From the NCBI RefSeq assembly GCF_900100005.1, contig NZ_FNEB01000005.1, positions 209,535 to 273,534 on the forward strand: a DNA stretch of 64,000 nucleotides. The letters are read 5' to 3'. The translations under genes and the position numbers were made by a program. The number at the start of each line of letters is the position of its first letter. Positions within the stretch are counted from its first letter, which is position 1. Below, piece after piece: positions 29,137 to 36,925 of the stretch. Origin of the DNA: Lutimaribacter saemankumensis (lineage in GTDB: Bacteria > Pseudomonadota > Alphaproteobacteria > Rhodobacterales > Rhodobacteraceae). The notes under the pieces are model-generated. The model saw only the letters and a list, made by a program, of their open reading frames with translations, did not search any database and was not told the origin of the DNA.

Positions 29137-29821
29137 GGTCACCGCCGATCATTGCTTTGGCCAGCGCGATGCCTTCGGGCCGGCCAACGTCGCACCATTG
29201 CCCCGGATAGCGGATCCCGCAGAGCCGGCCGCTTTCCAGCATTCTGTCCCATAGCAGGTTCAGGGAAAACGCGGTTTCCCGAACGTCGTGCAGCAAGTCC
29301 GTCTTGATGATCTGCGCGCCGCCGTAGATGTTGCCCGGTCCGCGCGTCAAGCGCCCGCTGTCATCCATCAGGAAATCCCCCTTGCCGTTGTGTCCAACGG
29401 CGTTTTCGGCAGGAATAGTCACAAGAAGCGCGTCCATCCTTTCGGGATCCCAGGCTTCGGCCAATAGCGACAATGGGTTCGGGCCGCGCCAGACGGCATC
29501 GGTGTTCATGGTGAATACGGGACCATCGCCCAGCAGTCCCAGCGCGTGCCGAAGGCCCCCGCCCGTTTCCAGGATATCGGGCGATTCATGTGACACGGCA
29601 ACGCCGGTGCCCCGCAAGTGTGCGTCGATCTGATCGGCTAGGTAATGCGCGTTCGCAACCGCGCGTGGCACGCCTGCTTCCCTCACCATGTCCAGCGCAT
29701 GATCCAGAAGCGCCCGCCCGGCCACTTCGATTAGCGGCTTTGGCCGGTCACGCGTCAGCGCGCCCATCCGCGTGCCGAACCCGGCGGCGAACAACATCAC
29801 AGAGTCGGGACGGTTCCGCAT
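29129..29821 (-). CDS. murU: N-acetylmuramate-1-phosphate uridylyltransferase MurU
   Basis: 230 residues, a nucleotidyltransferase with MLFAAGFGTRMGALTRDRPKPL at the N-terminus. In the recycling route first shown in Pseudomonas, AmgK phosphorylates MurNAc and MurU makes UDP-MurNAc, bypassing de novo synthesis. The adjacent, overlapping amgK gene supports this assignment. The start overlaps the amgK 3' end by 25 bases, with AAAGGA before the ATG. Confidence 0.92.
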   Translation of the reverse strand: MRNRPDSVMLFAAGFGTRMGALTRDRPKPLIEVAGRALLDHALDMVREAGVPRAVANAHYLADQIDAHLRGTGVAVSHESPDILETGGGLRHALGLLGDGPVFTMNTDAVWRGPNPLSLLAEAWDPERMDALLVTIPAENAVGHNGKGDFLMDDSGRLTRGPGNIYGGAQIIKTDLLHDVRETAFSLNLLWDRMLESGRLCGIRYPGQWCDVGRPEGIALAKAMIGGDHV

Positions 29822-30822
29822 TGATCCTTTAACCTTTGGAGAACGTTTTGGTCCGGTTCGGGTAGAACGTCGACAATCATCGACCGGACCGGGGACAGGG
29901 CCGGGTGATCCAGGTCACGGATCAGGTGATCCCAGACGCGGGGTATCAGGTCGACATAGTGCGGTTTCCCGAAATGCATCGAAAGCCGCGCGAAAACGCC
30001 AAGAATGCGCAAGTTGCGCTGGGTGCCCAGAATGGCATAGGCCGCCTCGAACGCTGTCGGGTCCATGTCGTTTTCATATATGTAATGCGCGATCATCGTG
30101 GTTTCGATTTCCGGCGGCACATCACGGCGGGCATCCTGCAAAAGCGACACCAGATCATAGGCGCGGTGCCCTGCCATCGCGTCCTGGAAATCGAGCAAGC
30201 CGACACGCGCAACACCTTGCCTATCCGGCAGCCAAAGCAGGTTTTCGGCATGGTAGTCACGCTGGATCAGCACGTCTGCCGTGCCATCCATCTGTTGCAA
30301 AATAGGCTCGAACGTTGCTGAAAACGCCGATTTCGCCGTCACGTCCGCCCCGTGTGTGCCGCGCAGGTACCAATCATGCGCCAGCGCTGCCATCCGTGTC
30401 ATCAAGGCCGGGTCATATTCGGCAAGTTCCGCTGGCAGGGATGCGCGGTGCAGGGCGCTCAGCACATCGGTCGCGGCGGTGTAAAGCATCTCTTCAAGCC
30501 CTGGCTCGGCCAGAACGACCCGCGCGAACAGCGCATCACCCAAGTCTTCCAGAAGCAGGAACCCGCGCCCGGCGTCCTCGGCCAGGATGCGTGGCGCGCT
30601 CAGCCCTTGCGACGAAAGATGGCGCGCGATCCTGGTGAACGGGCGCACATCCTCGCCCTTGGCGGGATCGGCATCCATCAGCACCGCACTTTGCCCGGTT
30701 TGGGGGTGGAACACCCGATCGTACCGGCGGTTCGACGCATCTCCGGCCAGCATCTCGCGCCGTGCACCGCGCCAATCGGTGCCGTTCAAAAATTCGCTTG
30801 CCAGCGCCGCGCGGTCACGCAT
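29797..30822 (-). CDS. amgK: Anomeric MurNAc/GlcNAc kinase AmgK
   Basis: 341 residues from MRDRAALASEFLNG. It belongs to the aminoglycoside-phosphotransferase fold: LLLEDLGDALFARV, the catalytic loop VLIQRDYHAENLLWLP and GLLDFQDAMAGHRAYDLVSLL with the metal-binding aspartate. Next to murU it is best read as AmgK, the first step of MurNAc recycling. Its start overlaps the tsaE stop by 8 bases. Confidence 0.92.
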   Translation of the reverse strand: MRDRAALASEFLNGTDWRGARREMLAGDASNRRYDRVFHPQTGQSAVLMDADPAKGEDVRPFTRIARHLSSQGLSAPRILAEDAGRGFLLLEDLGDALFARVVLAEPGLEEMLYTAATDVLSALHRASLPAELAEYDPALMTRMAALAHDWYLRGTHGADVTAKSAFSATFEPILQQMDGTADVLIQRDYHAENLLWLPDRQGVARVGLLDFQDAMAGHRAYDLVSLLQDARRDVPPEIETTMIAHYIYENDMDPTAFEAAYAILGTQRNLRILGVFARLSMHFGKPHYVDLIPRVWDHLIRDLDHPALSPVRSMIVDVLPEPDQNVLQRLKDQCGTVPTL

Positions 30823-31294
30823 CGGCCAACTCCTTGATCCGCTCATCCCATCGGGCATCCTGCCACGAAAGTCTGACGTTGCGCATCTCGTCATCCGCGC
30901 ACGGTGTCAGCGATACCTTCAGGGCGGCAGGTGGCTGAAGGTCGCCCAACCTGTCGGGCCACTCCACAAGGCTGATCGCCGTGTCGAACGCATCGAGCAA
31001 CCCAAGTTCGACCACCTCGTCGGGGTGGCCCAGCCGATACAGGTCGCTATGCCAGATTTCGCATTCAGGGCCGTCATAGGTCTGCACAAGCGTAAAGGTC
31101 GGCGATGGCACGTCTTCGGGCTGGGGCAGCAAAGACTGGATCAGCGCCCGCGCGAAATGCGTCTTTCCCGCGCCGATCGGCCCTTCGAGCAGAACGACAT
31201 CCCCCGGCAGCAGGCACTGCCCCAGCCGTGCGGCAAGCTGCGCAGTATCCTCGGGGGAATTCAGGGTCAGGTCCAGACGGCGATCGGATGGCAT
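30815..31294 (-). CDS. tsaE: tRNA threonylcarbamoyladenosine ATPase TsaE
   Basis: 159 residues. TsaE is the ATPase that works with TsaB, TsaC and TsaD to make t6A37 in tRNA. Walker A is LLEGPIGAGKTHFARALI; SPTFTLVQTYDG and WHSDLYRLGHPDEV follow as in the family; the C-terminal WPDRLGD is present. tsaD lies in the same window at 40.7 kb. Confidence 0.95.
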   Translation of the reverse strand: MPSDRRLDLTLNSPEDTAQLAARLGQCLLPGDVVLLEGPIGAGKTHFARALIQSLLPQPEDVPSPTFTLVQTYDGPECEIWHSDLYRLGHPDEVVELGLLDAFDTAISLVEWPDRLGDLQPPAALKVSLTPCADDEMRNVRLSWQDARWDERIKELADA

Positions 31295-31333
31295 GCCAGC
31301 GACAGTAACGCCCCTGTGCGCACCCGCAAGGGG

Positions 31334-32881
31334 TTACGCCACGCTTGGTTCGGGCTGATGGGCATGGCACCCGAACATGACCAGGCGGGCCCCGTTGATC
31401 AACGGGCGCACGCGGCATTTGCGGGTTGTTCCATCTCTCATTTCAATCGCGAGATCGTCCAGAGCCGTTCCTGAAACCAGCGCCTCTTCCACCTGGGCCC
31501 ACGATGTGTCCGGGCTGCTTTCCCTCCGCCAAATGGCGATGGCATCGCCGATGGTCGTGTCAGCAAAGGCACTGTCAGGATCCACCCGCCAGGTCGCCCG
31601 GAATTCCGCGTTCGAAAACGCCAGGACACCATCTGCGGAAAACACCGCCATTGCCGCGTCCATCTGGTCAAGCACCGCGTTGCCCAACGCCAGTTCAGAC
31701 CGGAAACTGCGGGTCAGCGACACCTCGTGGCTGATATCCTCGAACATGAAGGCCACGGCCCCGTCAGGATGCGGCCGTCCCGTCACGCGATATGTCTGCC
31801 CCGATGCAAGCGACCAGGTTTCCTGGAACGTGCCGTCGCTGGCGGCCGCGACCAACGTGCCGATCCGCTCACGCCAGCTTGAATAGTTCTTTGGCTCCGG
31901 CATCATCTGCTTTTCGCGCAGCATGTCGAAGAAACACAGGATCGTCGGTCGCGCGCTCAGGAAATCGACGGGCAGTTCGGTTAGGTCCACAAGCGCGGGA
32001 TTGAACAGAGCAAGCTGACGGTCGCGGTTGAAGATCGCCAATCCGATGGCAAGGTGCGCGAACGTCTTGGTGAGCGTCTGGACAAAGTTGCGCTGGGCGA
32101 TTTCCGCGTTGACGACCGTATCGATGTTCAGCGCGTACGTGACGATGCGCGGGCCCGCATCGACCGCGCAGAGAGAATACCAGTGCTGCACATCCCCGCC
32201 CGGTTCCGGCAGGCAATCGCGGCGCGTTGCCGACGCCTTTTTTTCAGGTGCAAGCGGTTCGAACAGGGCAGGAAGCGCACGGCCTGACGCGGGATAGCCC
32301 ATGTTTCGCGCAAGTGAAACATAGGCCCTGTTCGCCCACTGGATGCGGCTGTCCTTGTCGCTGATCCAGATCGGATTTGGCGTATGCGCCAGGCTGTTGC
32401 GCATGTAGCGCAATTCGATCAGCGCGTTCTGAAGCTGGTGATGAACCGACCCGCTGATGCCTTGGGTCGTGTCGCCGTGCAAGACCAACCGCACGTTTTC
32501 GCCATCTCGGGTTGCCACCAGGAAGCCACGGTCAAGCGGGTCCGGTGGCGACAGCGTGGTTTCCCGCTGTTCGAGCGCATCGGGATCGTCCGGGAAGTCT
32601 GGAAAGCGCAAACTCATGGATTGCGCGACAACCGCCCAGTCATCTTCGCCGCTGCTCGTGGACCGGTCGAACAAGCCGGACGCATCGGACAGATCGCAAA
32701 GCTCCCTGCCTTGAAACACGAACACCACCGGATCAGCCGAAGCCGCTGCTACAGCCGGGACGGTGTTGTCGCGCAAAGGCGCCTTGGCCAATCGTGACAG
32801 CCAGACCAGACTGGTCATGCCTGCCGCACAACCCAATGCGACCGATGCGACCAGAACAAGGAAATCAAGATTTGCCGCCAT
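31334..32881 (-). CDS. divL: DivL-like PAS-domain protein without kinase domain
   Basis: 515 residues. An N-terminal membrane helix (LVLVASVALGCAAGMTSLVWL) is followed by several PAS-like segments, for example LAHTPNPIWISDKDSRIQWANRAYVSLA, TFAHLAIGLAIFNRDRQLALFNPALVDL and DQMDAAMAVFSADGVLAFSNAEF. No histidine phosphotransfer box or ATPase domain follows. In Rhodobacter capsulatus the DivL protein affecting CtrA and gene-transfer-agent output is, as I recall, a PAS protein of this kind encoded near regA/regB. Position beside tsaE and regB supports it. The ortholog call is inferred. Confidence 0.65.
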   Translation of the reverse strand: MAANLDFLVLVASVALGCAAGMTSLVWLSRLAKAPLRDNTVPAVAAASADPVVFVFQGRELCDLSDASGLFDRSTSSGEDDWAVVAQSMSLRFPDFPDDPDALEQRETTLSPPDPLDRGFLVATRDGENVRLVLHGDTTQGISGSVHHQLQNALIELRYMRNSLAHTPNPIWISDKDSRIQWANRAYVSLARNMGYPASGRALPALFEPLAPEKKASATRRDCLPEPGGDVQHWYSLCAVDAGPRIVTYALNIDTVVNAEIAQRNFVQTLTKTFAHLAIGLAIFNRDRQLALFNPALVDLTELPVDFLSARPTILCFFDMLREKQMMPEPKNYSSWRERIGTLVAAASDGTFQETWSLASGQTYRVTGRPHPDGAVAFMFEDISHEVSLTRSFRSELALGNAVLDQMDAAMAVFSADGVLAFSNAEFRATWRVDPDSAFADTTIGDAIAIWRRESSPDTSWAQVEEALVSGTALDDLAIEMRDGTTRKCRVRPLINGARLVMFGCHAHQPEPSVA

Positions 32882-32948
32882 CGCCCCGACCTGACTGTCT
32901 GTGCGCCGTCAGCCTGACTCGGCAATGGTTACCAAATGGTTAAAACAC

Positions 32949-34343
32949 TCATGGCCCCAACAGGATGTTTTGCGCCGTGACGGGAATATCGAAGGCGCGC
33001 ACGTCGATCCTGTCGCGTGGCCAGACGACCTCGATGATCGCACCGCAACGTTCGGGGTTCTCGGACGGTGCAAGAAATGGGTCATGCCCGTTGGCAAAGC
33101 TCAGCTCCGCCCCGCTCCGTTCCAACAGGGTCTTGGCGATGAACAGGCCCAGCCCCATGCCTTCGTATTCAGGCCGTTGACTGCGGTCTTCGGGGTTGCG
33201 CCGCCGCCGCATGAAGGGATCACCGATCCGTCCCAGCAACTGCTGCGGAAACCCGCGCCCGTCATCCATGATCCGAACGCTGATCCGGTTTTCATCCCAT
33301 TCCGCCTCGATCCAGACCCGTTCGCGCGCGAAATCGACGGCGTTCTGGATCAGGTTGCGCAGTCCGTGAATGATTTCGGGCCGGCGCAGGATCGCGGGTT
33401 GAACGGCATCTACGCCCTCGGCTGGCTGATAGTCGAACAGCAGCAGCTTTCCACGGTTGCGGTGCGGTTCGGCGGCCTCTTCTATCACTGCGCTCAGCGG
33501 GGCCTGCCGCAGATGCAGATCGTCTTTCCCTGCCCGCCCCATGGATCTAAGGATATCGCGGCACCGGTCGGCCTGGTCGCGGATCAGGCGCGCGTCGTCG
33601 GCCAGGTCGGGCCGGTCATCCAGCTCTTCTACCAACTCGGCGCTGGCAAGTTTGATCGTGGCAAGCGGCGTGCCAAGCTCATGCGCGGCGGCTGCCACCA
33701 CGCCCCCCAGATCGGTCAGCCGCTGTTCACGCGAAAGCGCCATTTGCGTTGCCTGCAACGCGTCCGACATCGTATGCATTTCCACCGTGACCCGGCGGGA
33801 ATAGATGCTCAGAAACGCAACGGCGATCACGATCGAGACCCAGTTGCCGAAAATGAACAGGTCGGGAATACGCAGGACAAACCCCTCGGCCGTGCGAAGC
33901 GGCACATAGGCCGTGGACAGCACCGTCACCGCCGCGATAGCCGTGACCGCCAGGAACACGGTCGACCGCAAAGTCAGAACATTCGCCGATATGACGACCG
34001 GCCCGAGGATCAGAACGGAAAACGGGTTGTTCAAACCCCCGGTCAGATACAGCAGCAAGGACAATTGCAGCAGGTCGAACAGAACCATCAGCAGGTTTTC
34101 GGTTTCCGAAAGGCGCTTGTTCTCGGGGAATATGAACATCGCGATCAGGTTGCCGATAACCGAGACACCCACCACCAGCAGGCACAACCCGTATTCCAGG
34201 CTCAGGTCATAGGCCTGGTTTGCCACCATCAGCGCCGAAAGCTGCCCGGTGATCGCCCCCCAGCGCAAAAGGATCAGCGTGCGCAGCCGGATCCAGTTGC
34301 CCCTGTCGCGTCCTTTGAGAATACTCAGATTAGGTTCAGCCAT
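32949..34343 (-). CDS. regB: Redox-sensing histidine kinase RegB/PrrB
   Basis: 464 residues from MAEPNLSILKG. Six membrane helices in the N-terminal half include the quinone-site motif GGLNNPF (102-108). The H-box AAAAHELGTPLATI carries His 221, and QADRCRDIL holds the conserved redox cysteine (261). G boxes IMDDGRGFP and EGMGLGLFIAK complete the kinase. RegB/PrrB/ActS controls photosynthesis, respiration and carbon or nitrogen fixation in response to redox state. It is divergent from senC, the standard arrangement. Confidence 0.95.
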   Translation of the reverse strand: MAEPNLSILKGRDRGNWIRLRTLILLRWGAITGQLSALMVANQAYDLSLEYGLCLLVVGVSVIGNLIAMFIFPENKRLSETENLLMVLFDLLQLSLLLYLTGGLNNPFSVLILGPVVISANVLTLRSTVFLAVTAIAAVTVLSTAYVPLRTAEGFVLRIPDLFIFGNWVSIVIAVAFLSIYSRRVTVEMHTMSDALQATQMALSREQRLTDLGGVVAAAAHELGTPLATIKLASAELVEELDDRPDLADDARLIRDQADRCRDILRSMGRAGKDDLHLRQAPLSAVIEEAAEPHRNRGKLLLFDYQPAEGVDAVQPAILRRPEIIHGLRNLIQNAVDFARERVWIEAEWDENRISVRIMDDGRGFPQQLLGRIGDPFMRRRRNPEDRSQRPEYEGMGLGLFIAKTLLERSGAELSFANGHDPFLAPSENPERCGAIIEVVWPRDRIDVRAFDIPVTAQNILLGP

Positions 34344-34449
34344 CTGCGCCTTTTCGTCCCGTTGCATCCCCTGCCGCAGCACTGAATATGCGCCGCGTAT
34401 TCACATTTTCCCGGAATCTCCGGGCCGGATTTTTGAAAGGAAACCCGTC

Positions 34450-35079
34450 ATGACACGTCTATACGCAATCGCCGCCGCTGTCGTCGCCATTGTGTTCCTG
34501 GTTGGCGTCTGGGTTTTCACGATGGGCGGCCAGCCCGATGACAAGTTCGCCCAGTGCCGCACCGCCGCCGTTGCCGGCGGCACGTCGCAGATCGGCGGAC
34601 CGTTCACGCTGATCGACGAAACCGGCAAGACCGTGACCGACAAGGACGTGATCGACGGGCCGACCCTGCTCTATTTCGGCTACGCGTTCTGCCCCGATGT
34701 CTGCCCGCTGGACAATTCGCGCAACGCCGAAGCCATCGAAATCCTGGAAAGCCGTGGCGTGATGGTCAAACCGGTATTCATCTCGGTCGATCCCGACCGG
34801 GACACACCCGAGTTGCTGGCGGATTTCACCGATAACCTGCATCCCCGCATGCTGGGGCTGACCGGAACGCCGGAACAGATCAAGGCCGCCAGCCAGGCCT
34901 ATCGCACCTATTTCAAGAAACAGGAGCCCGAAGAAGGCGATGAGGAATATTACCTGATCGACCACTCGACCTTTTCCTACCTGACCTTCCCCGAAGAAGG
35001 CTTTGTCGAGTTCTTCAAGCGTGACCTGACGCCCGAGCAACTGGCCGATCGCATCCAGTGCTTTGTCGAGGCGCGCTGA
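34450..35079 (+). CDS. senC: SCO1/SenC/PrrC copper-binding protein
   Basis: 209 residues with an N-terminal membrane anchor (YAIAAAVVAIVFLVGVWVFTM) and a periplasmic thioredoxin-fold domain. Copper ligands are visible: CPDVC (Cys 81, Cys 85) and the late DHSTFSYL histidine (172). Family members deliver copper to cytochrome c oxidase and are encoded between regB and regA in Rhodobacterales. AAAGGA precedes the ATG. The divergent 106-base gap to regB should hold both promoters. Confidence 0.94.
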   Translation: MTRLYAIAAAVVAIVFLVGVWVFTMGGQPDDKFAQCRTAAVAGGTSQIGGPFTLIDETGKTVTDKDVIDGPTLLYFGYAFCPDVCPLDNSRNAEAIEILESRGVMVKPVFISVDPDRDTPELLADFTDNLHPRMLGLTGTPEQIKAASQAYRTYFKKQEPEEGDEEYYLIDHSTFSYLTFPEEGFVEFFKRDLTPEQLADRIQCFVEAR

Positions 35080-35101
35080 CCGTTTCTTGACCTGCGAAGG
35101 T

Positions 35102-35130
35102 TTGACGCAGGGTTGTCCGCGCTATAGAAA
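35102..35130 (+). promoter_or_regulatory. Possible promoter for regA
   Basis: TTGACG at 35102-35107 lies 17 bases from TAGAAA (35125-35130), or 15 from TATAGA. It sits in the 87-base gap between senC and regA, suggesting regA can be transcribed on its own. No operator was recognised. Confidence 0.35.
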
Positions 35131-35166
35131 ACTCTAACTTTTGCCCGCAACAGGAGGGAGCGCCGG

Positions 35167-35718
35167 ATGGCCGAGCAACTTCAGGATCTGGGAGAGGACC
35201 GGAGCCTTCTGCTCGTCGATGACGACGAGCCGTTCCTCAAGCGCTTGGCAAAAGCGATGGAAAAGCGCGGTTTCGAGGTTGAAACCGCCGGTTCTGTCGC
35301 GGCAGGCAAGGCAATCGCCACCGCCCGGCCACCGGCCTACGCGGTCTGCGACCTGCGGCTGGAAGACGGCAATGGCCTCGACGTGGTCGAGGTGCTGCGC
35401 GAAAAGCGCCCCGATTGCCGGATCGTCGTTCTGACGGGCTATGGTGCAATTGCAACGGCGGTTGCAGCGGTCAAGATCGGGGCGACGGATTACCTGTCCA
35501 AGCCCACGGATGCGACGGACATCACCAACGCGCTTTTGGCCAATGGCGATGAAATGCCCCCGCCCCCGGAAAACCCGATGAGCGCGGACCGCGTGCGCTG
35601 GGAACATATCCAGCGCGTCTATGAACTTTGTGACCGCAATGTCAGCGAAACCGCGCGGCGGCTGAACATGCACCGCCGGACCCTGCAGCGCATCCTTGCG
35701 AAACGGTCCCCGCGCTGA
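35167..35718 (+). CDS. regA: Response regulator RegA/PrrA
   Basis: 183 residues. The receiver has LLLVDDDEPF, the phospho-acceptor Asp 62 in AVCDLRLEDG, and VVLTGYGAIATAV. A proline linker (EMPPPPENP) leads to a short Fis-type helix-turn-helix (NVSETARRLNMHRRTLQRIL). This compact layout is diagnostic of the RegA/PrrA/ActR family. It is the partner of RegB, encoded just upstream across senC. AGGAGGGAG precedes the start. Confidence 0.96.
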   Translation: MAEQLQDLGEDRSLLLVDDDEPFLKRLAKAMEKRGFEVETAGSVAAGKAIATARPPAYAVCDLRLEDGNGLDVVEVLREKRPDCRIVVLTGYGAIATAVAAVKIGATDYLSKPTDATDITNALLANGDEMPPPPENPMSADRVRWEHIQRVYELCDRNVSETARRLNMHRRTLQRILAKRSPR

Positions 35719-35725
35719 CGGCCTT

Positions 35726-36190
35726 CTAACGCGACAGCACCCACAGCCCATGGACCGCCATGTAGATCACGATCAGTGACCCGATGGTGTAGAAACTTGC
35801 CCGCATCTCGTGCGATTGCCGGCTCGCGTAGGCCGCGAAATGGCCAAGCCGTGCGGCAAGGAACCCGAACATCAGGCTCTGTGCCAGCCAAAGAGCAGGT
35901 TCCGAGATCACGAAAAGAAACCCCGCCATCCAGAATGCCGGGATGTTTTCCAGGTCGTTGCGGTGCATGCGGCGCGACCGGTCGACATAGTCGTTCAGAT
36001 CCAGTTGCCCAGGGTGCGGCGCCCTGTTCAAAGGGCCGGTTTGCATGTCTTCGGGGCTGGCGAACCCTGCCTTCGCCGTCATCATCCGGTAGACGGTCAT
36101 CCACCCCTGGCCCATGACTTTCAGCACCAGCAACGCCGACACGATCGCGTAGGTCGTGAATACCGGGTTCTCGGGCGATAAGGCTGTCAT
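35726..36190 (-). CDS. MAPEG family membrane protein
   Basis: 154 residues from MTALSPENPVFTTYAIVSAL, with four membrane helices. MAPEG proteins include microsomal glutathione transferases; the family's ER motif region appears as NRAPHPGQLDLNDYVDRSRRMHRNDLENIP (described, not a full quotation of the family motif). The bacterial substrate is unknown. It is divergent from a TetR gene with two tandem operators in between, so it is the likely target of that repressor. Confidence 0.85.
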   Translation of the reverse strand: MTALSPENPVFTTYAIVSALLVLKVMGQGWMTVYRMMTAKAGFASPEDMQTGPLNRAPHPGQLDLNDYVDRSRRMHRNDLENIPAFWMAGFLFVISEPALWLAQSLMFGFLAARLGHFAAYASRQSHEMRASFYTIGSLIVIYMAVHGLWVLSR

Positions 36191-36239
36191 GCTGTCACCT
36201 TTCCTGTTTCGGTTGACCAAAAGGGGCCGCCAGAACTTG

Positions 36240-36277
36240 CTTACCAATGGTAAGTGAAATACCTTACCGATGGTAAG
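36240..36277. promoter_or_regulatory. Tandem operators between MAPEG and TetR genes
   Basis: CTTACCAATGGTAAG (36240-36254) and CTTACCGATGGTAAG (36263-36277) are two copies of the palindrome CTTACC-N3-GGTAAG, with centres 23 bases apart. Their place in the divergent gap marks them as likely binding sites of the adjacent TetR protein. The second copy covers the annotated ATG of that gene. Confidence 0.8.
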
Positions 36278-36881
36278 TCAGTCAAGGATTCCGCCTTTGC
36301 CCCCGAAAAAGACCAGCGATGAAATTCTGGAAATAGCCCGGACAATCCTTGCCGATGCAGGTCTGTCGGCCTTGTCTTTCGACGCAATCGCACGGCGTCT
36401 TGGCCGTTCGAAACAGGCGGTGCTTTACTGGTTCCCGACGAAACGCGATCTGCTGGCGGCCCTGTTCCTGCCCTGTCTGGAAGCCGAAACTGAAACAGCG
36501 GTCACGGCGCTTGCCGGCAGCACCGACGATAGGGATGCAATTGCCAGGTTCATACGCGCCGTGGCCGATTTTCACCTGCGCGATCTCGATCGCTTTCGGA
36601 TGATGTATCTTCTGCCGCAAATTCAAAACGGCGCCAGCGCGGATACGGCTGGGGCACCGCTCGTTGAACAGGTGCATCCGGTCACCGACAGGCTCTATTC
36701 GAGCCTGGCGCAGCACCTTGAAGGCAATGAACCGCAGTCGCGAAAGGACGCCGTTGCCATCCATTCCGCTGTTCTGGGTCTGGTGCTTATGGTCGCCCTC
36801 GCAGACGGGTTGGGCGACCCGCTGAAACACGCATCTAAAGATCTGGTCGAGTCACTGATCGGAAAATTCACAGGACGCTGA
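36270..36881 (+). CDS. TetR family transcriptional regulator
   Basis: Up to 203 residues. The N-terminal helix-turn-helix reads DEILEIARTILADAGLSALSFDAIARRLGRSKQAVLYW, ending in the YWFPTKRDLL recognition helix region; the rest is a variable ligand domain. The ATG at 36270 lies inside an operator and lacks a ribosome binding site. A TTG at 36297 follows AAGGA by 8 bases and would give 194 residues beginning at PPKKTSDEI, so it may be the real start. It probably represses itself and the MAPEG gene. Confidence 0.9.
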   Translation: MVSQSRIPPLPPKKTSDEILEIARTILADAGLSALSFDAIARRLGRSKQAVLYWFPTKRDLLAALFLPCLEAETETAVTALAGSTDDRDAIARFIRAVADFHLRDLDRFRMMYLLPQIQNGASADTAGAPLVEQVHPVTDRLYSSLAQHLEGNEPQSRKDAVAIHSAVLGLVLMVALADGLGDPLKHASKDLVESLIGKFTGR

Positions 36882-36895
36882 CTGCAAAACGAAAA

Positions 36896-36913
36896 GGGCG
36901 GGCGCACCCGCCC
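36896..36913. terminator. Terminator between tetR and hemY-like genes
   Basis: GGGCGGG, loop CGCA and CCCGCCC form a perfect 7-bp stem between convergent genes. TTGTTT follows on the plus strand, and TTTTC on the minus strand, so it may work both ways. Confidence 0.75.
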
Positions 36914-36925
36914 CTTGTTTCCGGG

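Noticed and set aside
32301..32322. ATGTTTC...GAAACAT inverted repeat resembling parS
   Set aside because: It has a four-base insertion in the centre, lies inside the PAS-protein gene, and does not match the parS core.
32901..34385. Long open frame opposite regB
   Set aside because: It is the antisense of a clear histidine kinase with strong codon bias; the translation is low-complexity and has no family features.
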